Source: Lacticaseibacillus parakribbianus
Lineage (GTDB): Bacteria; Bacillota; Bacilli; Lactobacillales; Lactobacillaceae
Assembly: GCF_025490915.1 (NCBI RefSeq)
Contig: NZ_JANQBA010000010.1
Location: 52,027-116,026 of the forward strand
Length of the DNA stretch: 64,000 nucleotides
Direction: 5' to 3'
Below, piece after piece: positions 32,225 through 41,439 of the stretch. The notes below the pieces were generated by a model that worked only from the letters and a program-made list of their open reading frames with translations, did no database searches and was not told where the DNA came from. Position 1 is the stretch's first letter, and the number at the start of each line of letters is the position of its first letter. A program made the position numbers and the translations under genes.

Positions 32225-32605
32225 TCAAATCAGGATGGGCCGCGTGATTTTCTCGGTGGGATGCGCCAGCACCCAGCCAAAATCGGCGGCGTGGGGGCCT
32301 TTTTTGACCCGCATCCCCGGCTGGGCCATGATGGTGAAGGGATAATCATGCGCCAGCGCCTGCTTCAAGTAGTAATCGATCATGTCGGGCATCATCAGCC
32401 CGTTGAGGTAGACCCGATAGCCCGGGTAACGCGTCAGCACCGAGTCCAGCAAATCCGCGATGCGCGGGTCGTGCAACTGGCGAATGGTCACCGCCATGGC
32501 GACGCGCTCCTTGAAGTTGCCCAAAAAAGCGCGTTTTTCGTCGGGGTGCAGGGTGGGAATGCCCAAGGCCTTGGCCTTGATGAAGTCGTTCAAAGATTCT
32601 GGCAT
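32225..32605 (-). CDS. DUF1694 (YueI-like) protein, second copy
   Basis: The 126-residue product shows the same layout as the gene at 24299: HPDEKRAFLGNFKERVAMAVTIRQL, then YRVYLNGLMMPDMIDYYLKQA and YPFTIM. It is shorter at the C terminus. Sequence identity to the first copy is low by eye, so the pair is an old paralogue set or separate acquisitions. AAAGGAG precedes the ATG. Confidence 0.87.
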   Translation of the reverse strand: MPESLNDFIKAKALGIPTLHPDEKRAFLGNFKERVAMAVTIRQLHDPRIADLLDSVLTRYPGYRVYLNGLMMPDMIDYYLKQALAHDYPFTIMAQPGMRVKKGPHAADFGWVLAHPTEKITRPILI

Positions 32606-32665
32606 CGTGACTCCTTTCGGCGGCCTGTGCCGTCCCCTTCATGGTACCACAAGTCCGTCGGCGGT

Positions 32666-34849
32666 TCAGTTCGCGGCCGCCGCTGGGTCGACCAGGGTCA
32701 GCTGAATGCGCTCGCGCTTTTGGTCGACGCTCAGGACCCACACGGTCACCACGTCGCCGACCGCGACCACGCGGTACGGGTCGCTGACACGCCTTTGGGC
32801 CATGTGCGACAGGTGAACCAGGCCGTCGTGCTTGACGCCGATGTCGACGAAGGCCCCGAAGTCGACGACGTTTCGCACCGTGCCTTCCAGCTTCATGCCG
32901 GGCAACAGATCCGCCATGGTCAACACATCGTGGCGCAAGAGCGGCGCCGGCATCCCGTCGCGCAGGTCGCGGCCGGGGTTTTGGAGGCTGGTCGCAATGT
33001 CTTGGGCGGTGGCGGCGCCGACGCCAGCGGCCAAAAGCGGCGACAGGTCGGCGGTCGCCAGCGCGGCCTTGGCCGCCGGGCTTTGCAGGTCGGCCGCGTT
33101 GACGCCGGTCGCCTTCAGCCACGCCTTGGCCGCCGGGTAGCTTTCAGGGTGGATGTCCGTGTTGTCGAGCGGCTCGCGGCCGCCTGGAATGCGCAGGAAA
33201 CCGACCGCCTGCTCGAAGGCCTTGGGGCCCAGGCGCGGGACCTTTTTCAAGGCGGCGCGGCTGGCGTAGCGCCCGTTGGCCTCGCGGTAGGCGACGATGT
33301 TGTCGGCGACGGTGGCCGACAGCCCCGAGATGCGGCGCAGCAGCGCGGCGCTTGCGGTATTCAGATCCACCCCGACGCGGTTGACCGCGCGTTCAACCAC
33401 GGCGTCGACCGCCACGGCGAGGTCCTTGGCCGGCAGGTCGTGCTGGTACTGGCCGACGCCGACCGCGGCCGGGTCGATTTTGACCAGCTCCGCCAAGGGG
33501 TCCTGCAAGCGCCGGGCGATGCTGATGGCGCTGCGCTTTTCAACCGGCAGCTGCGGGAATTCGCTTCGCGCAAGGGCGCTGGCCGAGTACACCGACGCGC
33601 CGGCCTCGTTGACAATGACGTACATCACGTCTTGAGGCAGCGTCTTCAAGACGGCCGCCACGAACTGTTCGGATTCGCGGCTGGCGGTGCCGTTGCCGAT
33701 GGCGATGGTGGTCACGCGGTACTGGCCGATCAGCTCGCGCAGCTGCCCGGCGGCCGCCTCGCGCTGGGCCGCCGGCGCCGGCTTGTGGGGGTAAATCACC
33801 GCCGTGGTCAAGAGCTTACCGCTTTGATCGACCACCGCCAGCTTGCAGCCAGTGCGGTAGGCCGGATCAAAGCCCAGCACCACTCGGCCGCGCAGCGGGG
33901 CCTGCATCAGCAGGTTGTAAAGGTTTTGGCCGAAGACCTGAATCGACTTGGCATCGGCCGCCTCGGTCAGGCTCGCGCGGACCTCCCGCTCAATGGCCGG
34001 GGCGATGAAGCGCTTGTAGGCGTCGGTGTAAGCGGCGGTGACGGCGGCCGTCGCCGGGGTCTGCGGCCGCTTGCCGATCAGGCGAAAGCGGCAGAAATTC
34101 AGGATACCGGCCGGATCGACCACCACCTTGACCGTCAGGATCTTCTCCTTTTCGCCGCGGTTCATCGCCAGCGTCTGCGTCGCCGTCACCTGCGACAGCG
34201 GCGCCTTGAACTCATAGTACTGCTGGTAGACGCCGCGCTCGTCGAGGGCCTGCGCCTTGGGCCGAACGGTCGCCTGCAAAACGCCGTTGCGGGTGGTCTC
34301 CCGCCGCACCCAGTTGCGAATCGCGACGTCCTCGCTGAAGGCCTCGGCCAGAATCTCATGGGCCCCGGCCAGCACCGCGGCGACATCCGCGACGCCGCGC
34401 TTGGCCGAGACGAACTTGGCGGCCGCGGGTGCAAGCGGCCCCTGGGGAAAGGCGAGCAGCTGCCGGGCAAAGGGCTCAAGCCCCGCCGCCTTGGCCTTGG
34501 CCGCCAGGGTCAGGCGCTTTTGCTTGTACGGCAGGTACAGGTCCTCGACGTCTTGCAGGCTCGCCGCCGCCGTGATTTTGGCTTGCAGGGCGGCCGTCAG
34601 CTTACCGGCCGCCTCGATGCTCTTGAGGACCGCCGCCTTACGCTCCAGGAGTGCGGCCACGCGGTGTTCGGCATCTTCGATGGCCTGAATCTGCACCTCA
34701 TCGAGGCTGCCAGTGGCCTCCTTGCGGTAACGCGCGATGAACGGCACGGTGTTGCCGGCCGCCATCAGGGTCAAAACGGCGTCGATTTGCCGGGTGCTGA
34801 TGCCGGTCAGCTCGCGGTGAACGAGCGTGACGGTGTTGTCTTCAGTCAT
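32666..34849 (-). CDS. tex: RNA-binding transcriptional accessory protein Tex
   Basis: Tex is a conserved S1-domain nucleic-acid-binding protein linked to transcription and stress survival. The 727-residue product has the N-terminal helical part (LTGISTRQIDAVLTLMAAGNTVPFIARYRKEATG), a YqgF/RNase H-like domain (VVLGFDPAYRTGCKLAVVD), helix-hairpin-helix repeats (GVDLNTASAALLRRISGLS) and a C-terminal S1 domain (VRNVVDFGAFVDIGVKHDGLVHLS). Length is normal. GAAAGG lies upstream of the ATG. Confidence 0.96.
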   Translation of the reverse strand: MTEDNTVTLVHRELTGISTRQIDAVLTLMAAGNTVPFIARYRKEATGSLDEVQIQAIEDAEHRVAALLERKAAVLKSIEAAGKLTAALQAKITAAASLQDVEDLYLPYKQKRLTLAAKAKAAGLEPFARQLLAFPQGPLAPAAAKFVSAKRGVADVAAVLAGAHEILAEAFSEDVAIRNWVRRETTRNGVLQATVRPKAQALDERGVYQQYYEFKAPLSQVTATQTLAMNRGEKEKILTVKVVVDPAGILNFCRFRLIGKRPQTPATAAVTAAYTDAYKRFIAPAIEREVRASLTEAADAKSIQVFGQNLYNLLMQAPLRGRVVLGFDPAYRTGCKLAVVDQSGKLLTTAVIYPHKPAPAAQREAAAGQLRELIGQYRVTTIAIGNGTASRESEQFVAAVLKTLPQDVMYVIVNEAGASVYSASALARSEFPQLPVEKRSAISIARRLQDPLAELVKIDPAAVGVGQYQHDLPAKDLAVAVDAVVERAVNRVGVDLNTASAALLRRISGLSATVADNIVAYREANGRYASRAALKKVPRLGPKAFEQAVGFLRIPGGREPLDNTDIHPESYPAAKAWLKATGVNAADLQSPAAKAALATADLSPLLAAGVGAATAQDIATSLQNPGRDLRDGMPAPLLRHDVLTMADLLPGMKLEGTVRNVVDFGAFVDIGVKHDGLVHLSHMAQRRVSDPYRVVAVGDVVTVWVLSVDQKRERIQLTLVDPAAAAN

Positions 34850-34882
34850 GATTGCCTGCCTTTCTGCGTTGCGCTGCGAAAA

Positions 34883-34902
34883 TAAAAAGCCCGAACCCGG
34901 GC
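34883..34902 (-). terminator. terminator after tRNA-Arg
   Basis: Minus strand GCCCG-ggtt-CGGGC followed by TTTTTATTTT, immediately downstream of the tRNA and ahead of tex. Confidence 0.88.
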
Positions 34903-34916
34903 TTGCTGCTGTCCAA

Positions 34917-34990
34917 TGTGCCAGGCGGGGGTCGAACCCGCGACCGATGGTTTAGAAGACCATTGCTCTATCCTACTGAGCTACTGGCAC
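34917..34990 (-). tRNA. tRNA-Arg (anticodon TCT)
   Basis: On the minus strand a full cloverleaf can be drawn: acceptor GTGCCAG/CTGGCAC, D-stem GCTC/GAGC, anticodon stem ATGGT/ACCAT with loop CTTCTAA, and T-stem GCGGG/CCCGC with loop TTCGACC. The discriminator is A and CCA is not encoded. The anticodon TCT reads AGA codons. Confidence 0.97.
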
Positions 34991-35038
34991 CTGATCGAAC
35001 CTAATTATTATAAGGATAGCCTCGCGGAGAGTCAACGC

Positions 35039-35067
35039 TTGAAAGCCTGGGCCCAGTTGTTTACACT
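35039..35067 (+). promoter_or_regulatory. pepX promoter
   Basis: TTGAAA, 17 nt, TACACT, about 30 nt ahead of the pepX start. Confidence 0.65.
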
Positions 35068-35098
35068 TGAACCATTATAAGACATTGGAGTGATCTCA

Positions 35099-37486
35099 TT
35101 GAAACTTAATCAATTCGCCCGTCTGACCCCGGCGGCCGCGACGCAGATCAAGGAGCTGGCCGAACTCGGCTTCGCCGTCGCACCCGAGCTGGGCCTGGCC
35201 AAACTCGCCCGCACCGACTTTGCGCTGCTGTTCCCGGAGGCCCACACCGCCACCACCAAGGCCCAGCAGCTGCAGGGCATCGCCATCGACGACCACACCA
35301 CCCTGCTGGACCTGCTGCAGCCGAACCTGACCGCCATCACCCGCCAGCAGTTCTACGCCGCGGCGCTTCAGCTGCTAGGGTTTGAGGGTCTCACCGACTT
35401 CAAGCTCGAGGACCCGTTGCGCTTCGCGGCCGCCACCAAGCTGCCGGTGGTCGATTCAGACATCACCACCCCGCAGCAATTTTTGGCGGCCCTGTACCTG
35501 CTGTTGACCACTCGCACCAAGCACCTAGTCAACTACCTGGACGCGCTGGCCACCCGCGGCTTTTTCAAGGACTTCCAGGGTGACACGCCACGCTTCTTGT
35601 TCTTCAACGGCAAGGCGCAAAACGTGTTCGATCCGCGCCGCATTCACCGCGAGGTCGTCTGGATTGAATCCGACCTCGACACCGACCACGACGGGCAGCG
35701 CGACTTACTTGAGGCGACGATTTTCCGACCGCTTGAAACCGACGCCGGGCTGCGCGTGCCCGTGCTGTTCACGGCCAACCCCTACTTCCACGGCACCAAC
35801 GACGTCGACTGGATCACCCACAAGCCAAGCGACACCGTGGCGGTCAAGACCCACTCCCGCACCCTGGCGGAGGTCACCGCCAAGCCGGCGCCGCAGCCGG
35901 CACTACCGCACCGCGAGGTCAAGGGCGAGCGCCAGACGGCCGAGGTCTACGGCGACGAGAACGGCATCTACCCGCTCAACGACTACTTCCTGGCGCGGGG
36001 GTTTGCCACCGTCTACGCCGCCGGCATCGGCACCCGCGGCTCCGACGGCGTTCGCGAAACCGGCGGCCCAGGTGAGACGGCCAGCGCCGTCGCCGTCATC
36101 GAGTGGCTGACCGGCGCCCGTCGCGCCTTCACCAACCGCACCGACAACATCGAGATCAAGGCCTGGTGGAGCAACGGCAAGGTCGCAATGACCGGCAAGT
36201 CCTACCTCGGCACCCTGGCCGTGGCCGCCGCCACATCCGGCGTCGAAGGCCTCAAGACCGTGATCTCCGAGTCCGCAATCTCCAGCTGGTACGACTACTA
36301 CCGTGAAAACGGTCTGGTGGTCGCCCCGGGCGGCTTCCAGGGCGAGGACGCCGACGTCCTGGCCGTCGACACCTACTCGCGCCAGAAGAACACCGGCGAC
36401 TACCTGAAGATGAAGCCGACCTGGGACAAGGCACTGGCCGCGATCACCCGCGACCAGGACCGCACCACCGGCGACTACACCGCCTGGTGGGACGCCCGCA
36501 ACTACCGCAACGACCTGGCCAACATCACCTGCGACGTCGTGTCGACCCACGGCCTCAACGACTGGAACGTCAAGCCCAAGAACGTGATCAAGCTCTGGGA
36601 CGGCCTGCGCGACCTGCCGATCAACAAGAAACTGATTTTGCACCAGGGCCAGCACGTCTACGTCAACAACGTGTTGTCGCTTGACTTCACCGACATGATG
36701 AACCTGTGGTTGTCCTACGAGCTCTTGGACGTCCAAAACGACGCGCCGAAGGTTCTACCCAACGTCTTGGTTCAAGACAACGTCGAGGAGCAGACCTGGC
36801 ACGCCTACGAAGACTTCGGGGCCGGCCCCAAGCACCGCGAGCAGACGCTGAACTTGGCCTCCGACCTCACCAGCAGCCGCGCCAGCTTCGCCGACACCGC
36901 GACGCAGATTTTCACCGCCAACCACGAGACCTCGGATTCCTTCGAGCTTGAGATCGTCAAACCAAAGAGCCTATACGACACCAGCCGCCTGTGGCTGGAC
37001 CTGCCGAATTTTGACGACACCGTGACGCTTGAGGGTACCCCGCACATTAAGCTGCGGCTGTGGGTCGATCAGCCGACCGCGATTCTCTCCGTGCGGCTGG
37101 TCGATGTCGGTGAGGCTGAGCGCTTCGGCACCACGGCCAAGCTGGTCGAAGGCGGCGGCTACCCACTGGGTTACGACTACAAGACCACCAACATCTTAGA
37201 GTTCGCCAAGGTGGCACCGACCGCCAGCAAGCTGATCACCTTCGGCCACGCGAACGTCCAAAACCAGCACAACGCCTACGAAAACGTGCCGGTGGTGCCG
37301 GGCGAACCGTTCACCATCGACTTTGACCTTCAGCCGACGCACCTGACGCTGCCGGCCGCTCGCCACCTGGCGCTGATCATCCACGGCGCCGACATGGCCC
37401 AGACCCACCGCCCCGTGGCGGTCACCAACTATCACGTCGACCTTGCGCAAAGCACCCTGACGCTACCGCTTCGCAGCACCGACTAA
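35099..37486 (+). CDS. pepX: Xaa-Pro dipeptidyl-peptidase PepX
   Basis: PepX (S15 family) releases Xaa-Pro dipeptides from casein-type peptides and is characteristic of lactic acid bacteria. The 795-residue product has the active-site segment GKSYLGTLAVAAATSG with the nucleophile Ser, HGLNDWNVKPKN and the late QGQHVY histidine. The start is taken at a TTG (35099), giving MKLNQFARL, because GGAG lies 8 nt upstream and the N terminus fits the family; a GTG three codons earlier is possible. It has its own promoter and terminator. Confidence 0.96.
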   Translation: MKLNQFARLTPAAATQIKELAELGFAVAPELGLAKLARTDFALLFPEAHTATTKAQQLQGIAIDDHTTLLDLLQPNLTAITRQQFYAAALQLLGFEGLTDFKLEDPLRFAAATKLPVVDSDITTPQQFLAALYLLLTTRTKHLVNYLDALATRGFFKDFQGDTPRFLFFNGKAQNVFDPRRIHREVVWIESDLDTDHDGQRDLLEATIFRPLETDAGLRVPVLFTANPYFHGTNDVDWITHKPSDTVAVKTHSRTLAEVTAKPAPQPALPHREVKGERQTAEVYGDENGIYPLNDYFLARGFATVYAAGIGTRGSDGVRETGGPGETASAVAVIEWLTGARRAFTNRTDNIEIKAWWSNGKVAMTGKSYLGTLAVAAATSGVEGLKTVISESAISSWYDYYRENGLVVAPGGFQGEDADVLAVDTYSRQKNTGDYLKMKPTWDKALAAITRDQDRTTGDYTAWWDARNYRNDLANITCDVVSTHGLNDWNVKPKNVIKLWDGLRDLPINKKLILHQGQHVYVNNVLSLDFTDMMNLWLSYELLDVQNDAPKVLPNVLVQDNVEEQTWHAYEDFGAGPKHREQTLNLASDLTSSRASFADTATQIFTANHETSDSFELEIVKPKSLYDTSRLWLDLPNFDDTVTLEGTPHIKLRLWVDQPTAILSVRLVDVGEAERFGTTAKLVEGGGYPLGYDYKTTNILEFAKVAPTASKLITFGHANVQNQHNAYENVPVVPGEPFTIDFDLQPTHLTLPAARHLALIIHGADMAQTHRPVAVTNYHVDLAQSTLTLPLRSTD

Positions 37487-37495
37487 CCAATCTGA

Positions 37496-37535
37496 ACCGC
37501 GCGACCCCGCTACTGACGGCGCCGCGCGGTTTTTG
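37496..37535 (+). terminator. pepX terminator
   Basis: ACCGCGCG ... CGCGCGGT followed by TTTTTG, just past the stop. Confidence 0.85.
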
Positions 37536-37617
37536 CGTCCGGCGCCGGCCGTGCGGTCCTGGCGCTAACGCAAAAAAGGCGGCGCCAGCGACCTAGCCCC
37601 ACCACGGAAACACGCAA

Positions 37618-38369
37618 TTATCGCACCATCAGCTCGCCACTGACCAGCCGCCGCCCCGGCGCGAACCCCAGGCGGCCGTACAAGCGGCCAGCGGCCTGGG
37701 CCTGCTCGCTTTGAACCAGCGTGAGCGCCGTCGCCCCGCCGGCAGTCAGGTCGGCCTGAACCGACCGCACCAGCCGTGCAGCCAGCCCCTGCCGGCGAAA
37801 CGCTGGGGCCACCGCCACGTACAGCAAGCGGCCAATCGTCCCTTCTTGTTCAGCGTAGGCGTAACCCGCCACGGCTTGGCCCTGACGCACCACAAACAGC
37901 GGATGGGTCGCATCGACTTGTGCGATAGCCGACCCGGCGAAGAACTGGTGGTGCAGCGCCAGTACCGCCGCCATATCGGCCGGTGGCGTCGTCAGCGGCA
38001 TTACGGGCGGTCGCGCCACCAACTGCGGCATTGACCAAATCGTCTGACCCTTCAGGGCAACCCGCCGCTGCCGCAGCCACTTGGTTACTGCGCTGTCGGC
38101 CGCGGCAAAAAAGCGCAGTTTTGCCGGCCGGTGCAACAACCGCGTTCCAAGCGCGGCGAGGGCCGCATCAAGGTCTTGGGCGAAGGGCCCCCAACACTCG
38201 GCCACGCAGTCGGGGCCTTCTGGTACTGATCCAAAACCGCCAGGCAGTCGGCGGTTTGAACCACGGTGATGGTGGGCGCCGCCAGGTCGGCGGCCACCGC
38301 GGCCACTGTGTCTGAAATATAGGCACACGCGGCGCGGTGTCGCCACAGGGCGACCGCCGCCTCAGTCAT
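37618..38369 (-). pseudogene. GNAT family N-acetyltransferase, frameshifted
   Basis: Two frames on the minus strand make one GNAT-like protein of about 250 residues. The first, from the ATG at 38369, ends its homologous part at ...LDQYQKAP; the second resumes with PDCVAECWGPFAQDLDAAL and includes the acetyl-CoA segment LLYVAVAPAFRRQGLAARLV. They meet at a run of four C (38212-38215); one more C would join them. This may be a true frameshift or an assembly error. The start overlaps the rbsK stop by 8 nt. Confidence 0.8.
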
Positions 38370-39279
38370 GCGCCGCCGCCAAGGCCGCGGTGACTTCCGC
38401 CCTCAGCGGAATCGACGGCAACGCACCGAGCCGTTGAACCGCCAGGGCCGAGGCCATGCTGGCGTACTCGACCGCCGCCGGCAAGTTGTGCAGGTCCGGT
38501 GACAGCACCGCCACCAACGCACCGATGAAGGTGTCGCCGGCCGCCGTCGTGTCGACTGCGGTCACCGCAAAGGCCGGCACCCGCGTCGCCCGCTTGGCCA
38601 GCGAGAGGTAGGCCCCGGCGGCCCCCAGCGTGATGATCACGGCCTGCACCCCTTGCGCGTGGAAAAAGGCCGCGTTTTGCGCGAGCCCGGCCGCCGTCGC
38701 CGTCGTGATACCGGTCAGCTTCTCGCTTTCCGTCTCGTTGGGCACGATGACGTCGGTGACGGCCAAAAGCGCCTGGGGCAGCGGCTGGGCCGGTGCCGGG
38801 TTCAACACGGTGACCGAACCGGCCGCCCGGGCCGCCGCAAAGATCGCCTGGGTCGCCGCAAGCGGCGTCTCGCACTCCGCCACGGTGAAGGTCGTCTTGT
38901 GGTATGCGGCCACGGCCTGTTCGGCGGTGATCGTCTCATTGGCGCCGGCCTGAATCACAATCGAGTTTTGGCCGCTCGCCTGAAGCAGGATGTAGGCCTG
39001 GCCGGTCGCCGTCTCGGCCACCGTGGCCACGGCGGTCAGGTCAACGCCGGCCGCTGCCAGCTGGTTGCGCATGAAGCCTGCGTTGGCGTCATCGCCGGTG
39101 GCACCGATGAACGCCACCTGCGCCCCCGAGCGCGCCGCGGCCACGGCCTGATTGGCGCCCTTGCCGCCGGCCGCCTGAGAGAAGGCGGTCATGCGGATGG
39201 TTTCGCCGGGCTTGGGCAGGACCGGAATGTGCAAAATGCTGTCGACGTTGATGCTGCCGAGAATCGTTACGCTGTTCAT
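38362..39279 (-). CDS. rbsK: ribokinase-family sugar kinase
   Basis: The 305-residue PfkB-type kinase begins MNSVTILGSINVDSI and shows QAAGGKGANQAVAAARSG and the ATP/catalytic segment DTTAAGDTFIGAL with its catalytic Asp, all typical of ribokinase. Ribose-5-phosphate formation is the likely reaction. GGAGG lies upstream of the ATG at 39279. No ribose transporter or regulator is adjacent, only the coupled GNAT gene, so the substrate is not proved by context. Confidence 0.9.
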   Translation of the reverse strand: MNSVTILGSINVDSILHIPVLPKPGETIRMTAFSQAAGGKGANQAVAAARSGAQVAFIGATGDDANAGFMRNQLAAAGVDLTAVATVAETATGQAYILLQASGQNSIVIQAGANETITAEQAVAAYHKTTFTVAECETPLAATQAIFAAARAAGSVTVLNPAPAQPLPQALLAVTDVIVPNETESEKLTGITTATAAGLAQNAAFFHAQGVQAVIITLGAAGAYLSLAKRATRVPAFAVTAVDTTAAGDTFIGALVAVLSPDLHNLPAAVEYASMASALAVQRLGALPSIPLRAEVTAALAAAHD

Positions 39280-39534
39280 GTTCGTCCTCCTTGTGCGACA
39301 ACAGCATACCACATCCCAAGACGCTTGTCCGGCCCGGTCGCTGCCGGCCGTCCTCACCGCCAGCTCCTGGCCGGGCTGCCGCAGGTGCCGCCGGCCTCGT
39401 TCGGCGTCACCCGCTTGGCCTTGTTGGGCGTCACCCGCTTGGCCGCCTCAAGCCGCCTTGCGAGCGCAAAAAAACCGGCCGGCCGCGCTGGCCAACCGGT
39501 TGGGTCCAGGCTTTTGGGAAGAATCACTGGGCCT

Positions 39535-40875
39535 TTAGTAGAGCTCGAGGTACTGTTCGCGTTCCCACTCGGAGACGCTTTGACGGTAAGCCGCCCATTC
39601 CAGGTCCTTGGAGTCTTTGAAGGACTGGTACAGGTGATCACCCAGCGCCTTTTTGACCACCGCATCGTCCTCCAGGGCCTTCAGCGCGTTGTGCAGGGTC
39701 GACGGCAGGTCCTGAATGTGGTTGGCCTTGCGCTCGGCGTCTTGCATCCGGTAGATGTTGCGGTCGATGCCCTGCTCCGGCGTCAGCTGGTTCTTGATGC
39801 CGTCCAGGCCGCTTTCCAGGATTGCGGCAATCGCCAGGTACGGGTTGGCGGTCGGGTCAACCGACCGCAGCTCGAGGCGCTTGGACAGCCCCTTGCCGTT
39901 CGGGACCCGGATCAACGGGCTGCGGTTGGTGCCGGACCAGGCGATGTACACCGGCGCCTCGAAGCCTGGCACCAGGCGCTTGTAGGAGTTCACGGTTGGG
40001 TTGTTGATGGCGGTCAACCCACGCGCGTGAAGCAAAAGCCCCGCCAGAAAATGCATCGCGTCGGCAGACAGACCGCTGTCTGAGTGCGCATCGTAAAAGA
40101 CGTTGGCGTCGTCTTTGAACAGGCTCATGTTGATGTGCATCCCCGAGCCGTTGATGCCGTGCAAGGGCTTTGGCATGAAGGTCGCGTACAACCCGTGCTT
40201 GCGGGCGATGGTCTTGACCACCAGCTTGAAGGTCTGAATGTTGTCGGCGGCGCTCAGGGCGTCGGCGTACTTGAAGTCGATTTCGTGCTGGCCCGGCGCG
40301 ACCTCGTGGTGCGAGGCCTCGACCTCAAAGCCCATTTTCTCAAGCTCCAGCACGATGTCGCGCCGGCAGTTTTCGCCCATGTCCAGCGGCGCGAAGTCGA
40401 AGTACGAGCCCTTGTCGTTGAGCTGCAGCGACGGCTCCCCCTTCTCGTCGAGCTTGAACAGGAAGAATTCCGGTTCCGGTCCGATGTTGAAGGCGGAGTA
40501 GCCGGCGGCCTTCATCTCGGCCACGATGCGAATCAGGTTGTTGCGGGGATCACCGGCGAACGGGCTGCCGTCCGGCTCGTGAACGCTGCAGATCAGCCGG
40601 GCGATTTTGCCGTGATCGTTCTCCCAGGGGAAAAGCAGCCAGGTGTTCAGGTCCGGGAACAGCAGCATGTCGCTTTCTTCGATGCGGACGAAGCCGTCGA
40701 TCGAGCTGCCGTCGAAGGTCATTTTGTTGGCCAGGACCTTGTCGAGCTGGGACACCGGCACCTCGACGTTCTTGATGATGCCGTTGATGTCCGTGAACAT
40801 GAGGCGCAGGAATTGGACGTTTTCCTTGGCCACGCTTTCACGAATCATGTCAGCCGTGATCTGTTTTTTTGCCAT
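39535..40875 (-). CDS. glnA: glutamine synthetase type I
   Basis: GlnA makes glutamine from glutamate and ammonia. The 446-residue product has [11 protein letters not shown], the Glu-rich active-site PEPEFFLF and [19 protein letters not shown] segments, and the [12 protein letters not shown] loop. Length fits the short GSI-alpha type of Firmicutes, regulated by GlnR and feedback rather than adenylylation. AAAGGAG lies 10 nt before the ATG at 40875. It follows glnR by 26 bp. Confidence 0.97.
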   Translation of the reverse strand: MAKKQITADMIRESVAKENVQFLRLMFTDINGIIKNVEVPVSQLDKVLANKMTFDGSSIDGFVRIEESDMLLFPDLNTWLLFPWENDHGKIARLICSVHEPDGSPFAGDPRNNLIRIVAEMKAAGYSAFNIGPEPEFFLFKLDEKGEPSLQLNDKGSYFDFAPLDMGENCRRDIVLELEKMGFEVEASHHEVAPGQHEIDFKYADALSAADNIQTFKLVVKTIARKHGLYATFMPKPLHGINGSGMHINMSLFKDDANVFYDAHSDSGLSADAMHFLAGLLLHARGLTAINNPTVNSYKRLVPGFEAPVYIAWSGTNRSPLIRVPNGKGLSKRLELRSVDPTANPYLAIAAILESGLDGIKNQLTPEQGIDRNIYRMQDAERKANHIQDLPSTLHNALKALEDDAVVKKALGDHLYQSFKDSKDLEWAAYRQSVSEWEREQYLELY

Positions 40876-40901
40876 CAGATGAAGACTCCTTTGCAAGTGG
40901 G

Positions 40902-41267
40902 TTAGTTGCGGAAGCCAAAACCCTGAGTCGGGAAGTTGCGGTCGCTTGGGTTCAGCCGGCCCTGGTTCATCAGTTCCGAACGCAGCATGTGCCGCACGGC
41001 CGAGTCGCTGGTCGGCTGCGCTGGCTGGCGCTGTTTTTGCCGGCGAATGTCGGCCAGCGTGAAACCGGCGGCCAGCTGCGAGCGAATGTCGAGCAAGGCG
41101 TCGACGTCGCGCAAGGCGTACAGCCGGTGGTTGCCCTGGCTGCGTTCGGGGTGAATCAGGTCTTGGGCCTCGTAGTAGCGGATCTGGCGAGCGGTCAGGT
41201 CGGTCAACGCGATTACTGTACCAATCGGCAGGACGGGGCGGTTGCGCAAATCGCTGATCTCGGTCAT
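40902..41267 (-). CDS. glnR: transcriptional regulator GlnR (MerR family)
   Basis: GlnR represses glnRA and other nitrogen genes when glutamine is abundant. The 121-residue product has the MerR-type winged helix ([33 protein letters not shown]) and a short C-terminal tail ending [10 protein letters not shown] that in the family communicates with feedback-inhibited glutamine synthetase. GGGAG precedes the ATG. A perfect GlnR box lies upstream. Confidence 0.96.
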   Translation of the reverse strand: MTEISDLRNRPVLPIGTVIALTDLTARQIRYYEAQDLIHPERSQGNHRLYALRDVDALLDIRSQLAAGFTLADIRRQKQRQPAQPTSDSAVRHMLRSELMNQGRLNPSDRNFPTQGFGFRN

Positions 41268-41294
41268 GACAAGGCTCCCTTCATAACGTGGTTC

Positions 41295-41323
41295 AGTCTA
41301 CCAATCCCCCTCCGGCTTGTCAA
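41295..41323 (-). promoter_or_regulatory. glnRA promoter
   Basis: Minus strand TTGACA (41318-41323), 17 nt, TAGACT (41295-41300). Confidence 0.8.
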
Positions 41324-41330
41324 CGGTCGA

Positions 41331-41347
41331 TGTCACAATAGCTGACA
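41331..41347. promoter_or_regulatory. GlnR box
   Basis: TGTCA-N7-TGACA fits the TGTNA-N7-TNACA GlnR/TnrA consensus exactly and lies 7 bp upstream of the glnRA -35, implying autoregulation. Confidence 0.9.
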
Positions 41348-41383
41348 AGATTGGCCCCGGCCGTCACTTTTTTTCGGCACAAC

Positions 41384-41414
41384 GCAAAAATCCCGAACAA
41401 TATCGTTCGGGATT
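41384..41414 (-). terminator. terminator of miaA-ynbB
   Basis: Minus strand AATCCCGAAC-gatat-GTTCGGGATT followed by TTTTTG. Confidence 0.93.
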
Positions 41415-41439
41415 GCGGCAGTTGTTCACGTTTGCGGCA

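Noticed and set aside
32186..34885. 899-codon open frame on the plus strand, antisense to tex
   Set aside because: High GC leaves few stops in shadow frames; the minus strand encodes complete Tex with all domains, and the antisense product has no family features.
34917..34990. tRNA-Arg as an integration site
   Set aside because: Both flanks (tex and pepX) are core genes with normal composition, and no direct repeat of the tRNA 3' end is visible.
38362..39279. A ribose utilisation operon around rbsK
   Set aside because: No ribose transporter, RbsD or regulator is adjacent; the only coupled gene is the broken GNAT.
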